DNA from: an uncultured Selenomonas sp.
GTDB lineage: Bacteria; Bacillota; Negativicutes; Selenomonadales; Selenomonadaceae
NCBI GenBank assembly: GCA_905372355.1
Contig: CAJPOT010000024.1
Location: 1-20,018 of the forward strand
Length of the DNA stretch: 20,018 nt
Reading direction: 5' to 3'
The notes beneath the pieces were generated by a model, which had not been told where the DNA came from, searched no databases, and worked only from the letters and a program-made list of their open reading frames with translations. The position numbers and the translations under genes were made by a program. Of the stretch, positions 1 through 6,996 are shown in pieces. Each line of letters opens with the position of its first letter. Positions within the stretch are counted from its first letter, which is position 1.

Positions 1-837
1 TGGAAGCGGTCGAATCCGTCGCTCGGCATCACGGTCGGCATCGACAAGGTACAGGCGGCTTGTGACTCTGCACGGCAGAACCCCGCTGAGGAGAACAGTT
101 TCCGTCAGCTTCGCCTGAACCAATGGGTCAAGCAGTCCGTGCGCTGGATGCCGATGGATAAGTGGGATGCGTGCGCTATGCCTGTGGATGCCGAAGCCTT
201 GAAGGGGCGCGTCTGCTACGGCGGTCTTGACCTCTCGTCGACGACGGATGTCACAGCATTCGTGCTTGTATTTCCTCCGACGGATGAAGATGAGTCTTTT
301 GCCGTGCTTCCGTATTTCTGGATTCCCGAGGAGAACATCGACCTGCGTGTGCGGCGCGATCATGTGCCTTACGACGTATGGCAGAAACAAGGCTTCCTGC
401 AGACGACCGAGGGCAATGTCGTGCATTATGGCTTCATCGAAAAGTTTATTGAGAAACTGGGCGAGAAGTACAACATCCGCGAGATCGCCTTCGACCGATG
501 GGGCGCAGTGCAGATGGTGCAGAATCTTGAGGGGATGGGCTTCACCGTCGTCCCTTTCGGGCAGGGATTCAAGGATATGAGTCCGCCGACGAAGGAGTTG
601 ATGAAGCTGACGCTGGAAAAGAAAATAGCGCACGACGGGCATCCCGTCCTGCGCTGGATGGCAGACAATATTTTCATCCGCACAGACCCAGCGGGGAACA
701 TCAAGGCGGACAAGGAGAAGTCCACCGAGAGAATTGACGGCGTGATCGCGCTGATTATGGCGCTCGACCGTGCGATTCGCTGTGGCAACGATGCATCTGC
801 GTCGGTGTATGATGAGCGAGGAATTTTGGTGTTTTAG
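1..837 (+). CDS. terL: Terminase large subunit, C-terminal part (5' end outside window)
   Basis: This is the phage packaging motor subunit: an N-terminal ATPase (outside the window) and a C-terminal RNase H-fold nuclease that cuts concatemeric DNA at the portal. The frame is open from base 1, giving 278 codons before the TAG stop, so the apparent ATG at 139 is internal. The nuclease domain is seen as GLDLSSTTD (first metal-binding Asp at window codon 77), then IAFDRWG (Asp at codon 165) and a late IDGVIAL (Asp at codon 246). This Asp triad is the Terminase_1-type pattern. The tail of the protein (SVYDERGILVF) is the usual C-terminus of the family. In most related phages the portal gene follows directly; here about 1.9 kb of unrelated genes intervene. 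A degraded copy of this gene's 3' end lies at about 1323-1409. The identity is secure; the subfamily is recalled from sequence flavour, not searched. Confidence 0.95.
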   Translation, partial: WKRSNPSLGITVGIDKVQAACDSARQNPAEENSFRQLRLNQWVKQSVRWMPMDKWDACAMPVDAEALKGRVCYGGLDLSSTTDVTAFVLVFPPTDEDESFAVLPYFWIPEENIDLRVRRDHVPYDVWQKQGFLQTTEGNVVHYGFIEKFIEKLGEKYNIREIAFDRWGAVQMVQNLEGMGFTVVPFGQGFKDMSPPTKELMKLTLEKKIAHDGHPVLRWMADNIFIRTDPAGNIKADKEKSTERIDGVIALIMALDRAIRCGNDASASVYDERGILVF

Positions 838-926
838 GGGATTGTATACTCACATAAGGTCTTGCTATTTCTCGGATAGTACGGGAATATACACATGCCG
901 AAAGGGAAAACTGAAGAAACAAGAAA

Positions 927-1253
927 ATGACGAAGAAGGAAATTGCCGAGATCATCGAGAGCAAGGCCGCCGAGTACGGATTCACGATGCAGGAAAACAC
1001 GATGGGTTGGGCAAACGCGAGCGACCGCGACACCTGCATCCGCATCGAGATTCGCAAAGAAACGGATTACGAGAAGACGGATTGGGAAGCTCGCAAGGTT
1101 TTCCGAGATATCAAAGCCAACGCCAGCATTTGCCAGATGGGCGGAAACTCCACGCCGGAGGAACTTTTGAAAGCCGCCGACGAGATCGCGCGGGGCGCGA
1201 AATTAACCGCCGAAATCAACGGCATGAATCTTTCCTGCATCGAAATCTTCTAA
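927..1253 (+). CDS. Small cytosolic protein of unknown function, cargo gene between terL and portal
   Basis: A 108-residue protein that I do not recognise. It starts MTKKEIAEII and has no signal peptide or membrane segment. The N-terminal third looks helical (KKEIAEIIESKAAEYGF) and the middle looks like short strands (TCIRIEIRK). A later helix (TPEELLKAADEIARGAKL) precedes a C-terminal strand. It contains three Cys residues with no zinc-binding spacing. The Shine-Dalgarno match is weak (GAAGAAAC upstream). Codon use is GC-rich like the phage genes, unlike the minus-strand genes next door. A strong hairpin follows 8 bases after the stop, and a terL 3'-end remnant lies beyond that, so the gene appears to sit in an inserted segment flanked by terL tails. 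Its position outside the structural set suggests an accessory (moron) gene. That role is inference. Confidence 0.7.
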   Translation: MTKKEIAEIIESKAAEYGFTMQENTMGWANASDRDTCIRIEIRKETDYEKTDWEARKVFRDIKANASICQMGGNSTPEELLKAADEIARGAKLTAEINGMNLSCIEIF

Positions 1254-1261
1254 GCCGAAAC

Positions 1262-1297
1262 AACAGGAGCGCCGCTCGAAAAGGCGGCGCTCCTGTT
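1262..1297. terminator. Strong 14-bp hairpin between convergent genes, probably a bidirectional terminator
   Basis: Bases 1262-1275 and 1284-1297 are perfect inverted repeats (14 bp, GC-rich core GGAGCGCCGC) around an 8-base loop. The hairpin lies just after the plus-strand gene ending at 1253 and downstream of the minus-strand gene ending at 1403. Each side is followed by only a short T run (about GTT/GTTT), so intrinsic termination is likely but not canonical in either direction. Confidence 0.6.
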
Positions 1298-1322
1298 CGT
1301 CGCATAAATCCTTCGAATAGCA

Positions 1323-1409
1323 TACGGTGGGTATATCATCATAGCGCTCAATCGAGCGATTCATTGTGGGAATAGTGTGCGCTTTTTGATAGGTTTAGAG
1401 GATCAATAG
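1323..1409 (+). pseudogene. Degraded remnant of a terL 3' end
   Basis: Read from 1323, the segment encodes YGGYIIIALNRAIHCGN. This matches the real terL C-terminus GVIALIMALDRAIRCGN: 8 of 10 residues are identical over ALxRAIxCGN. At the DNA level, 1344-1375 matches 760-791 at 23 of 32 bases by hand count. The following bases (TTTTGATAGGTTTAGAGGAT) again resemble the terL stop region (TTTTGGTGTTTTAGGGGAT). No start codon or ribosome site belongs to it, and the frame closes at a TAG in 1407-1409. I read it as a leftover terL end, showing that the 844-1322 segment arrived by recombination. The 3' part overlaps the end of the minus-strand gene at 1403. Confidence 0.65.
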
Positions 1410-1786
1410 CACCAGTGTTCCTTAACGGTGTACGGCCATCCTAAAGCATTCATGCAAAATTTAAATACCTGATTCCCGGGCAAGACTACCGTCATATGCG
1501 TTCCATCCATTGTACTTGTTTCATATCTCCACATATCGGTTTTGTATTTGAGAAAGGTCCAGTTGACGATATCAAGCAATTCTCCGTTTCGCACGTTCTT
1601 AGTCGATACTTTGAAATGTCTTTCTGTATCCGATGTATCGCCTCTAAGCGTATCATCCATTACATAAACATCAATGTTTTCAGAGTTCCAGTGGCTTACC
1701 CATACATCTTTTGCCTCACAGATGTATGTCGGCAAGAAAACGGTGACAGCCAAGATCAAAGCCGTGATAGAAAAGATTTTTTTCAT
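1403..1786 (-). CDS. Small exported protein with signal peptide, unknown function
   Basis: A 127-residue protein. The N-terminus (MKK, then a hydrophobic stretch ITALILAVTVFLPTYI, then CEAKD) is a classical Sec signal peptide, with likely cleavage after the CEA near residue 25. The mature part of about 100 residues is rich in aromatic residues (VWVSHWNSENIDVYVMDD, DMWRYETS, GWPYTVKEHWCY) and looks like a small beta-rich periplasmic or secreted protein. An excellent ribosome site (GGAGGAA) lies 6 bases before the ATG. It follows the GIY-YIG gene by 58 bases on the same strand, so the two may be co-transcribed. It is visibly AT-richer than the phage genes and reads against the late operon. This suggests separate acquisition and expression from the prophage state, for example a lysogenic conversion or superinfection-exclusion factor. 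The role is inference. Confidence 0.75.
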   Translation of the reverse strand: MKKIFSITALILAVTVFLPTYICEAKDVWVSHWNSENIDVYVMDDTLRGDTSDTERHFKVSTKNVRNGELLDIVNWTFLKYKTDMWRYETSTMDGTHMTVVLPGNQVFKFCMNALGWPYTVKEHWCY

Positions 1787-1844
1787 TTTGGGTTCCTCCG
1801 TTTCGATGATTTACATTTGACTCGCGTCGCAAACATCGCAATTT

Positions 1845-2735
1845 TCATTTCAGCATCATTTTTTCGTATTCTTTGAGGGTTGTTCCACTTTCTGTTTTCC
1901 AAGCCATCAAACCATTCGTAGATTGTCCTATAAGAAATTTTGCAGCGGCAGATGGACTGGAGAAAAGCATATCTTCCAAGAGAATGCCATTGGATATACG
2001 GGCGTTTCTTCTGCGCTTGCTTATTCCAGCAGATATTGTTTCATCCTCCACGGGGGAGACATCGCTTCCCTGTAAGACGACAAATCCTTCTGCCGTACGC
2101 TTGCCGTTAGCCTCGATGGTTTGACCGAGTTTCCGTATTCTTCTTGATAGACGGAAAAGCACATCCGTTGTTTCTTCTGCAGAGTGTGATAACGTCCCTT
2201 CTGATATTGGCGTTGAGAGTGGCTCGAAAATCTTGTGCCCTAATACGCCCATGATTATACAGGCTTTTTCGGTAAACTCTTCCAGTTCGCTTTCTTTTTC
2301 CTCGGTTATATTTCCCTGTGTTGGTTCATTTTCATTTTTTAGTTCGTATCGATGAGCATCTATTGCAAGATTGTAAAACTTATTTTCAAGAAAGCTTATT
2401 TCAGTAGGACCGAAAGAGTTGTTTGAGGTAGTGAAGACAACCACCTCGTTCCAATAATCATTTTTCCTGTGCTCAAACAATCGATAGAGGATGCCTTTTT
2501 CATTTTTCCGAATGCCAGCCTGTCCTATATAGGCGAGGGGTTTTTCGGTTTCGTCAGATGTGCCAAAGAGAAAATATACACCGCTTTGTTTTAGATCGTC
2601 ACGATCGGTACACTTTTCAAGAGCTGTTCTTGGAATTTTATAGACTGTGCCAGTCCAGTTGGATAAGGTGCATTTTATGCGTCCGACTGGTGTGTTGTCC
2701 ATAAGAAATACATTGATGTTTTTCCCATGTGCCAT
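1845..2735 (-). CDS. GIY-YIG nuclease-fold protein with C-terminal DUF4357
   Basis: A 296-residue protein. The GIY-YIG core occupies roughly residues 50-125: GVY at 52-54, YIG at 69-71, then RLFEHR with the expected catalytic Arg at 85. A Glu-containing helix (TEISFLENKFYNLA, residues 111-124) supplies the metal-binding Glu. A linker rich in Glu and Ser follows, then a DUF4357-like domain at about 235-292 (ILLEDMLFSSPSAAAKFLIG, then GLMAWKTESG). The overall architecture matches a family widespread in Firmicutes and often found in mobile or defence-rich loci. It is not a typical free-standing homing endonuclease. The ribosome site AGGGAG lies 6 bases before the ATG. Base composition is AT-richer than the phage core. 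It is divergent from the portal gene, with only 39 bases between the starts, so its promoter must lie in or next to the portal 5' end. Nuclease activity is likely from the motifs; the biological target is unknown. Confidence 0.88.
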   Translation of the reverse strand: MAHGKNINVFLMDNTPVGRIKCTLSNWTGTVYKIPRTALEKCTDRDDLKQSGVYFLFGTSDETEKPLAYIGQAGIRKNEKGILYRLFEHRKNDYWNEVVVFTTSNNSFGPTEISFLENKFYNLAIDAHRYELKNENEPTQGNITEEKESELEEFTEKACIIMGVLGHKIFEPLSTPISEGTLSHSAEETTDVLFRLSRRIRKLGQTIEANGKRTAEGFVVLQGSDVSPVEDETISAGISKRRRNARISNGILLEDMLFSSPSAAAKFLIGQSTNGLMAWKTESGTTLKEYEKMMLK

Positions 2736-2774
2736 TTTATTCTCCCTAGTCCTAATCGAAAGGTTGCTGATAGC

Positions 2775-4034
2775 ATGAACTTCTTCTCAAAACTCTTCCG
2801 CTCACGGGATAAGCCGCAAAACCTCTGCCGCTTCGGCGGTTGGCCATTCATGTTCGGTAAGTCTGCTGCAGGGCAGAATGTCAACGAGTTCACGGCAATG
2901 CAGACCATGGCGGTGTATGCCTGTGTCCGCATCCTTGCGGAGTCTATCGCGGGATTGCCGCTTCATGTGTATGAGTATCGCGGAAACGGAAAAGAGCGTG
3001 TGCCGGAGCATCCGCTCTATTTTCTTCTCCACGATGCGCCCAACCCTGAGATGACCTCTTTCATATTTCGAGAGACTTCCATGATACACCTGCTTCTGTG
3101 GGGAAATTCCTACGCACAAATTTTGCGTGATGGGCGAGGACGCGTGATGGGGCTGTACCCGCTTCTGCCCAATCGCATGAGTGTCGGACGCGATGAATCT
3201 GGGGAAATCGTTTACACTTACACACCGATGAGCGAGTCCAATCCGCAGCTCAAAGGACAGCGGCAGATTACTCTGCGGCGAGAGGATGTGCTCCATATCC
3301 CTGGACTCGGCTTCGACGGTCTTGTCGGTTACAGTCCCATCGCCATGGCGAAGAACGCCATCGGCATTGCGCTTGCAACGGAGGAATACGGCGCGGCATT
3401 CTTCCGCAACGGTGCGCGTCCGGGCGGTGTCTTGGAACATCCGGGTGTTTTGAAAGACCCGTCGAAGCTGCGCGAGAGCTGGCACGCCGTTTACGGCGGC
3501 ACGATGAATACGGGCAGGATTGCCGTTCTTGAAGAGGGCGTCAAGTATCAGTAGATTGCCATACCGCCAGAAGAAGCGCAGTTCCTTGAAACACGGAAGT
3601 TCCAGATTGACGAGATTGCGCGGCTCTATCGCGTACCGCCGCACATGATCGGCGACTTAGAAAAATCCAGCTTCAACAACATTGAGCAGCAGTCGTTGGA
3701 GTTCGTGAAGTACACGCTGAATCCGTGGGTGGTGCGCTGGGAGCAGTCGCTGCAGAAAGCACTGCTTACGGATAAGGAGCGGAAGGAATATTTCATCCGC
3801 TTCAAAGTCGATGGACTCCTGCGCGGGGACTACAAGAGCCGCATGGAGGGATATGCCATCGGGCGGCAGAATGGCTGGCTCTCGGCGAACGACATCCGCA
3901 GCCTCGAAGACCTCAATCCAATTGAGGGTGATGAAGGCGGCGACCTCTATCTCATCAACGGCAGCATGACGAAACTCAAGGATGCTGGATTGTTTGCAAA
4001 CAACGGGAAGGAAGGGAATGACGGTGAAACGTAA
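2775..4034 (+). pseudogene. Phage portal protein, interrupted by one in-frame TAG
   Basis: The portal dodecamer forms the DNA gateway at one head vertex. Read through, the frame would give 419 residues, normal for HK97-type portals. The N-terminal 259 residues (MNFFSKLFRSRDK, AMQTMAVYACVRILAESIAG, LHIPGLGFDGLVGYSPIAMA) end at KYQ followed by TAG at 3552-3554. The same frame then continues without gap as IAIPPEEAQFLETRKF, PPHMIGDLEKSSFNNIEQQS and DGLLRGDYKSRMEGY to a TGA at 4034. Both halves carry family-typical sequence, so this is one point change (from CAG, AAG or GAG, for example), not decay. The start at 2775 is chosen because the upstream ATG at 2727 adds residues foreign to the family and would overlap the divergent gene. 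Alternatives are a sequencing error, a defective prophage, or suppression/readthrough. Confidence 0.93.
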
Positions 4035-4719
4035 ATTTTGGAACTGGGTACGAAACGAAGGAGAGAGGCGCACACTGCTTCTCGACGGCGAGATTTCCGA
4101 CGAGACGTGGTTCGGCGATGAAGTCACGCCTGCAATATTTCGCGAGGAGCTTCATGCGGCAGAGGGCGATGTCGTTCTCTGGATCAACTCGCCCGGCGGC
4201 GACTGCTTTGCGGCGGCGCAAATCTACAACATGCTCATGGACTATCCGGGCAAGGTCGCGGTCAAGATTGACGGGCTTGCGGCATCGGCGGCATCTGTCA
4301 TCGCGGTGGCAGGTTCGACCGTGGAAATATCTCCTGTAGGCATGGTAATGATCCACAATCCTATGACCATTTCCATCGGCGATGTGCAGGAGATGGAACG
4401 CGCCATCGCACTGCTTGCCGAGGTCAAGGAGAGCATCATCAATGCCTATGAAATCAAGACGGGGCTGCCCCGAGAGAAGATTTCGCGGCTCATGGACGCC
4501 GAGACGTGGATGAATGCAAAGAAGGCAGTGGAGCTGGGATTTGCCGATGCTATTCTCTATGAAGATCGGGAATATTCCGCAGGTGATGCGGCAGACGGGT
4601 TGATCTTCTCTCGCGCCGCCGTAACAAACTCGCTGCTCTCGAAATTCGGGCAGGGCAAGCAAATGAACAAAGTCGATGCGGAGTCGCTGAAAAGGCGGCT
4701 CTTTTCTATTGCACACTGA
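4018..4719 (+). CDS. Head maturation protease, ClpP/S14-like
   Basis: A 233-residue serine protease that processes the scaffold part of the capsid protein during prohead maturation. The ClpP fold is recognised from INSPGGDCFAAAQIYNML (57-73), the nucleophile motif GLAASAAS with Ser90, MIHNP with His113, and the acidic LMDAETWM with Asp160, a complete Ser-His-Asp triad. The start at 4018 is preceded by GGAAGG at good spacing. An in-frame ATG at 3982 lies deeper inside the portal gene and would add family-foreign residues. It overlaps the portal end by 17 bases, which implies translational coupling, so the upstream amber codon may reduce its expression. The C-terminal 40 residues are Ala/Ser/Lys-rich and less conserved. 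Confidence 0.94.
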   Translation: MTVKRKFWNWVRNEGERRTLLLDGEISDETWFGDEVTPAIFREELHAAEGDVVLWINSPGGDCFAAAQIYNMLMDYPGKVAVKIDGLAASAASVIAVAGSTVEISPVGMVMIHNPMTISIGDVQEMERAIALLAEVKESIINAYEIKTGLPREKISRLMDAETWMNAKKAVELGFADAILYEDREYSAGDAADGLIFSRAAVTNSLLSKFGQGKQMNKVDAESLKRRLFSIAH

Positions 4720-4732
4720 GGGAGGAAATAAC

Positions 4733-5908
4733 ATGGATAAGATTTTGGCAATACGTGAAAAGCGTGCGGCTCTCTGGGAGCAGGCAAAGACGTTCTTGGA
4801 TGAACACACGCAGGAAGGCAGCCTCTCGGCAGAGGATGCCAAAGCATACGAGCAGATGGAAAACGAGGTTCTCGCGCTCGGCAAAGGCATCGAGCGTCTG
4901 GAACGTCAGGCGATTCTCGATGCGGAAATGGCAAAACCGACGGCGGTGGCAATCACCAATCTGCCGGGCGCATCTTTGGGCAAAGAGCAGACGGGCAGGG
5001 CGAGCGATGCCTACCGCGCCGCGATGCTTAAGGCGCTGCGCACGAACTTCCGCCAAGTCGAGAACGTGCTGCAGGAAGGCACGGACACAAGCGGCGGCTA
5101 TCTCGTGCCGGAGGAATACGACAAGCGCCTTATCGACGTACTCAGCGAGGAAAATATCCTGCGTTCCCTTGCGACGACGATCACGACGAGTGGCGAGCAC
5201 AAGATCAACATCGCGGCCACGAAGCCGGCGGCATCGTGGATCGAGGAAGGCGCATCTCTTACCTTTGGCGATGCCACCTTCGACCAGATCGTCCTCGACG
5301 CGCACAAACTGCACGTCGCGGTCAAGGTCACGGAAGAACTTCTCTACGACAATGCCTTCAAACTCGAAAGCTACCTCATCGAGCAGTTCGGCAAGGCGCT
5401 CGGCAATGCCGAAGAGGATGCCTTCCTCAATGGCGACGGCGTGCATAAGCCGAAGGGGCTTCTTGCTACGGGGCAGACTTCCCTCACCACAGCGGCGGCA
5501 GACATCAAGGCGGATGAACTTGTGACGCTCGTCTACAGCCTCAAGCGTCCTTACCGCAAGAATGCGGCGTTCCTCGTCAACGATCAGACACTTGCAAGCA
5601 TCCGCAAGCTCAAGGACAACAACGGAGCTTATCTGTGGCAGCCCTCGTACCAGATGGGCGAACCCGACCGTCTGCTCGGCTATCCCGTCCACACATCGGC
5701 ATATATGCCTGCGGCTGCGGCAGGGAAGATCGCACTTGCTTTCGGCGACTACGCCTACTACAACATCGGCGATCGCGGCACGCGCTCCTTGCAGGAACTC
5801 AAGGAGCTTTTCGCGGGGAACGGCATGGTGGCCTACCTTATGAAGGAGCGCGTCGACGGCAAGCTCGTGCTGGCAGAAGCCGTGCAGCTGCTGAAGATCA
5901 AGGGATAA
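4733..5908 (+). CDS. Major capsid protein, HK97 fold
   Basis: A 391-residue capsid subunit. Residues 1 to about 65 are a charged coiled-coil (KRAALWEQAKTFLDEH, QMENEVLALGKGIERLERQA). This is the delta/scaffolding domain that the neighbouring protease should remove. The mature body starts somewhere between residues 70 and 115, and NVLQEGTDTSGGYLVPEEYD (111-130) is the hallmark opening of HK97-type capsids. The typical core follows (ASWIEEGASLTFGDATFDQI, EDAFLNGDGVHKPKGLL). The start at 4733 has GGGAGGAAA nearby; an upstream in-frame ATG at 4709 lies inside the protease gene. A purine-rich tract and a terminator follow the stop, separating it from the connector genes and probably allowing high capsid dosage. 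Confidence 0.96.
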   Translation: MDKILAIREKRAALWEQAKTFLDEHTQEGSLSAEDAKAYEQMENEVLALGKGIERLERQAILDAEMAKPTAVAITNLPGASLGKEQTGRASDAYRAAMLKALRTNFRQVENVLQEGTDTSGGYLVPEEYDKRLIDVLSEENILRSLATTITTSGEHKINIAATKPAASWIEEGASLTFGDATFDQIVLDAHKLHVAVKVTEELLYDNAFKLESYLIEQFGKALGNAEEDAFLNGDGVHKPKGLLATGQTSLTTAAADIKADELVTLVYSLKRPYRKNAAFLVNDQTLASIRKLKDNNGAYLWQPSYQMGEPDRLLGYPVHTSAYMPAAAAGKIALAFGDYAYYNIGDRGTRSLQELKELFAGNGMVAYLMKERVDGKLVLAEAVQLLKIKG

Positions 5909-5940
5909 GGCAAAAGAAGAGGAAGAGGAAAAGGAAAAGG

Positions 5941-5975
5941 AAAAGCCGCTACATCAATGGGTGCAGCGGCTTTTT
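5941..5975 (+). terminator. Intrinsic terminator after the capsid gene
   Basis: AAAAGCCGCT (5941-5950) pairs perfectly with AGCGGCTTTT (5965-5974) around a 14-base loop and runs directly into a T5 tract. It lies 33 bases after the capsid stop and 26 bases before the next start codon. It probably terminates only partly, since the connector and tail genes need read-through. Just upstream, 5912-5945 is a polypurine run with three to four GGAAAA-type repeats. Confidence 0.75.
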
Positions 5976-6000
5976 CTATGCTGAAAGGAGATGCGTTCCT

Positions 6001-6276
6001 ATGCTTGTATCGCTCGAAGAAATCAAGGGCTATCTGCGCATCGACTCGGATGTCGAAGACGCTTTGCTCACATCCCTTACCGATACGGCGGAGCAGCTTT
6101 CCTTGGCGATTCTGCGTGCCAAGTCGTGGAAGGAAGTCAAGAAGCAGGAAGCGGCACGGACGGCGATTCTCTATGCCGTCGCGTATCTCTACGAGCATCG
6201 CGAGGAGGCTGACCATCGAAAGCTCGCCTTGACGCTTCGGGCGTTGCTTTTCGGAGAGCGAAAGGAGAGTTTCTGA
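6001..6276 (+). CDS. Head-tail connector protein, gp6-like
   Basis: A 91-residue, mostly helical protein. LVSLEEIKGYLRIDSDVEDALLTSL is the standard opening of the gp6/YqbG-type connector family, whose ring binds below the portal. Later helices (EEVKKQEAARTAILYAVAYLYEHREE in the family pattern) and the short length agree. AAAGGAGATG precedes the ATG by about 10 bases. It is the first gene after the capsid terminator and overlaps the next gene by one base (TGATG). Confidence 0.88.
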   Translation: MLVSLEEIKGYLRIDSDVEDALLTSLTDTAEQLSLAILRAKSWKEVKKQEAARTAILYAVAYLYEHREEADHRKLALTLRALLFGERKESF

Positions 6277-6617
6277 TGCACGTCAACATTGGCGAACTGC
6301 GTCATCGCATCACGGTGCTGCGTTCGCGAGATGCGCCCGATGCGGCGGGCAATCTGGTTGAGCAGAGCCGCGATGCGTATTGCACGTGCTGGGCGAAGAT
6401 ACTGCCGTTCGCAGCGAAAATCTCGGACGGGTATGCCGAACAGGTCAAGGAAGTTGAGTATCGTGTCGTTATGCGCTATCGGGAAGACATCCGAGATACG
6501 GATTTCATCCAGTGGAGTGGAAAGATGCTTCAAATCAAAGCGCCGCCTTACGGTATGGACGGCAGGAAGCGTTGGCTTGTCATCGAGTGCAGGGAGATGG
6601 TGGAAGATGAGCCGTGA
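6276..6617 (+). CDS. Head-tail joining (head closure) protein
   Basis: A 113-residue protein of the SPP1 gp16 / HK97 gp7-type stopper family. It opens with IGELRHRITVLRSRDAPDAAGN, the usual beta-barrel start (GxLRHRIxI). Strands with CTCWAKILPF, VEYRVVMRYREDIRDTDFI and a closing RWLVIECREMV follow. It closes the DNA-filled head and docks the tail. The start codon shares its A with the upstream stop, and its 3' end overlaps the next gene, as expected in a tightly coupled connector block. Confidence 0.85.
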   Translation: MHVNIGELRHRITVLRSRDAPDAAGNLVEQSRDAYCTCWAKILPFAAKISDGYAEQVKEVEYRVVMRYREDIRDTDFIQWSGKMLQIKAPPYGMDGRKRWLVIECREMVEDEP

Positions 6618-6996
6618 CTTTGTTTCTACGAGAGAATTGCTGAACCGCATGGGCAAGGGCGCAATGGATGCGGCGAAAAAGGCGCTGGCAGAAGGAGCGG
6701 AAGCCGTCAAGACGGAAGCGAAAAGCCGCTGTCCCGTCTATCGGGGGAGAGACAAGCGCGTCGTGCCGGGTGCGCTTCGGGATTCCATCCACTGCGTCAA
6801 GCGCGGGGGCGGTACCTCGTGGCGCATCGTGGCGGATGCCAAAGCACAGGACGGTACGGCTTACGGCAAGCTCGTCGAGTTCAGTCCGAAGATCAACAAG
6901 CCGTTTCTCTATCCCGCACTCGATGCCGAGAGGGATGCCATCAAGAAGAACATCGTCGAAGCCGTCAAGGCGGCATTGCGGAGGGAAGGAAGATGA
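6607..6996 (+). CDS. HK97 gp10-like head-tail connector / tail component
   Basis: A 129-residue protein. The amphipathic helix MDAAKKALAEGAEAVKTEAKSRCPV followed by PGALRDSIHC, then YGKLVEFSP and a FLYPALDAERDAIKKNI helix, is the HK97-gp10_like pattern (neck or tail-completion protein). The start at 6607 is chosen because an upstream in-frame ATG at 6289 lies wholly inside the preceding gene and would read nonsense Arg/Ser-rich sequence. It overlaps its neighbours at both ends (11 bases upstream, 4 bases downstream), which supports co-translation. Confidence 0.88.
   Translation: MSRDFVSTRELLNRMGKGAMDAAKKALAEGAEAVKTEAKSRCPVYRGRDKRVVPGALRDSIHCVKRGGGTSWRIVADAKAQDGTAYGKLVEFSPKINKPFLYPALDAERDAIKKNIVEAVKAALRREGR

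Noticed and set aside
839..926. Promoter in the gap after terL
   Set aside because: TTGCTA and TATACA boxes are present, but about 20 bases apart, too far for a confident call.
770..1375. Plus-strand frame of 201 codons bridging terL and the next gene
   Set aside because: It overlaps the real 927-1253 gene in another frame, reads as Arg/His-rich nonsense and crosses the hairpin.
1845..2735. Classical free-standing homing endonuclease
   Set aside because: The GIY-YIG core is joined to DUF4357 rather than a DNA-binding NUMOD-type region, and no intron or split gene is next to it. The nearby terL remnant is explained better by recombination.
3555..4034. A separate gene for the second half of the portal
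   Set aside because: It has no start codon or ribosome site near 3555, and the sequence is the ordinary middle and end of a portal. It is the same gene after a stop codon.
4706..5692. Long minus-strand frame of 328 codons opposite the capsid gene
   Set aside because: It is the antisense of the clear HK97 capsid gene and results from GC-rich third positions.
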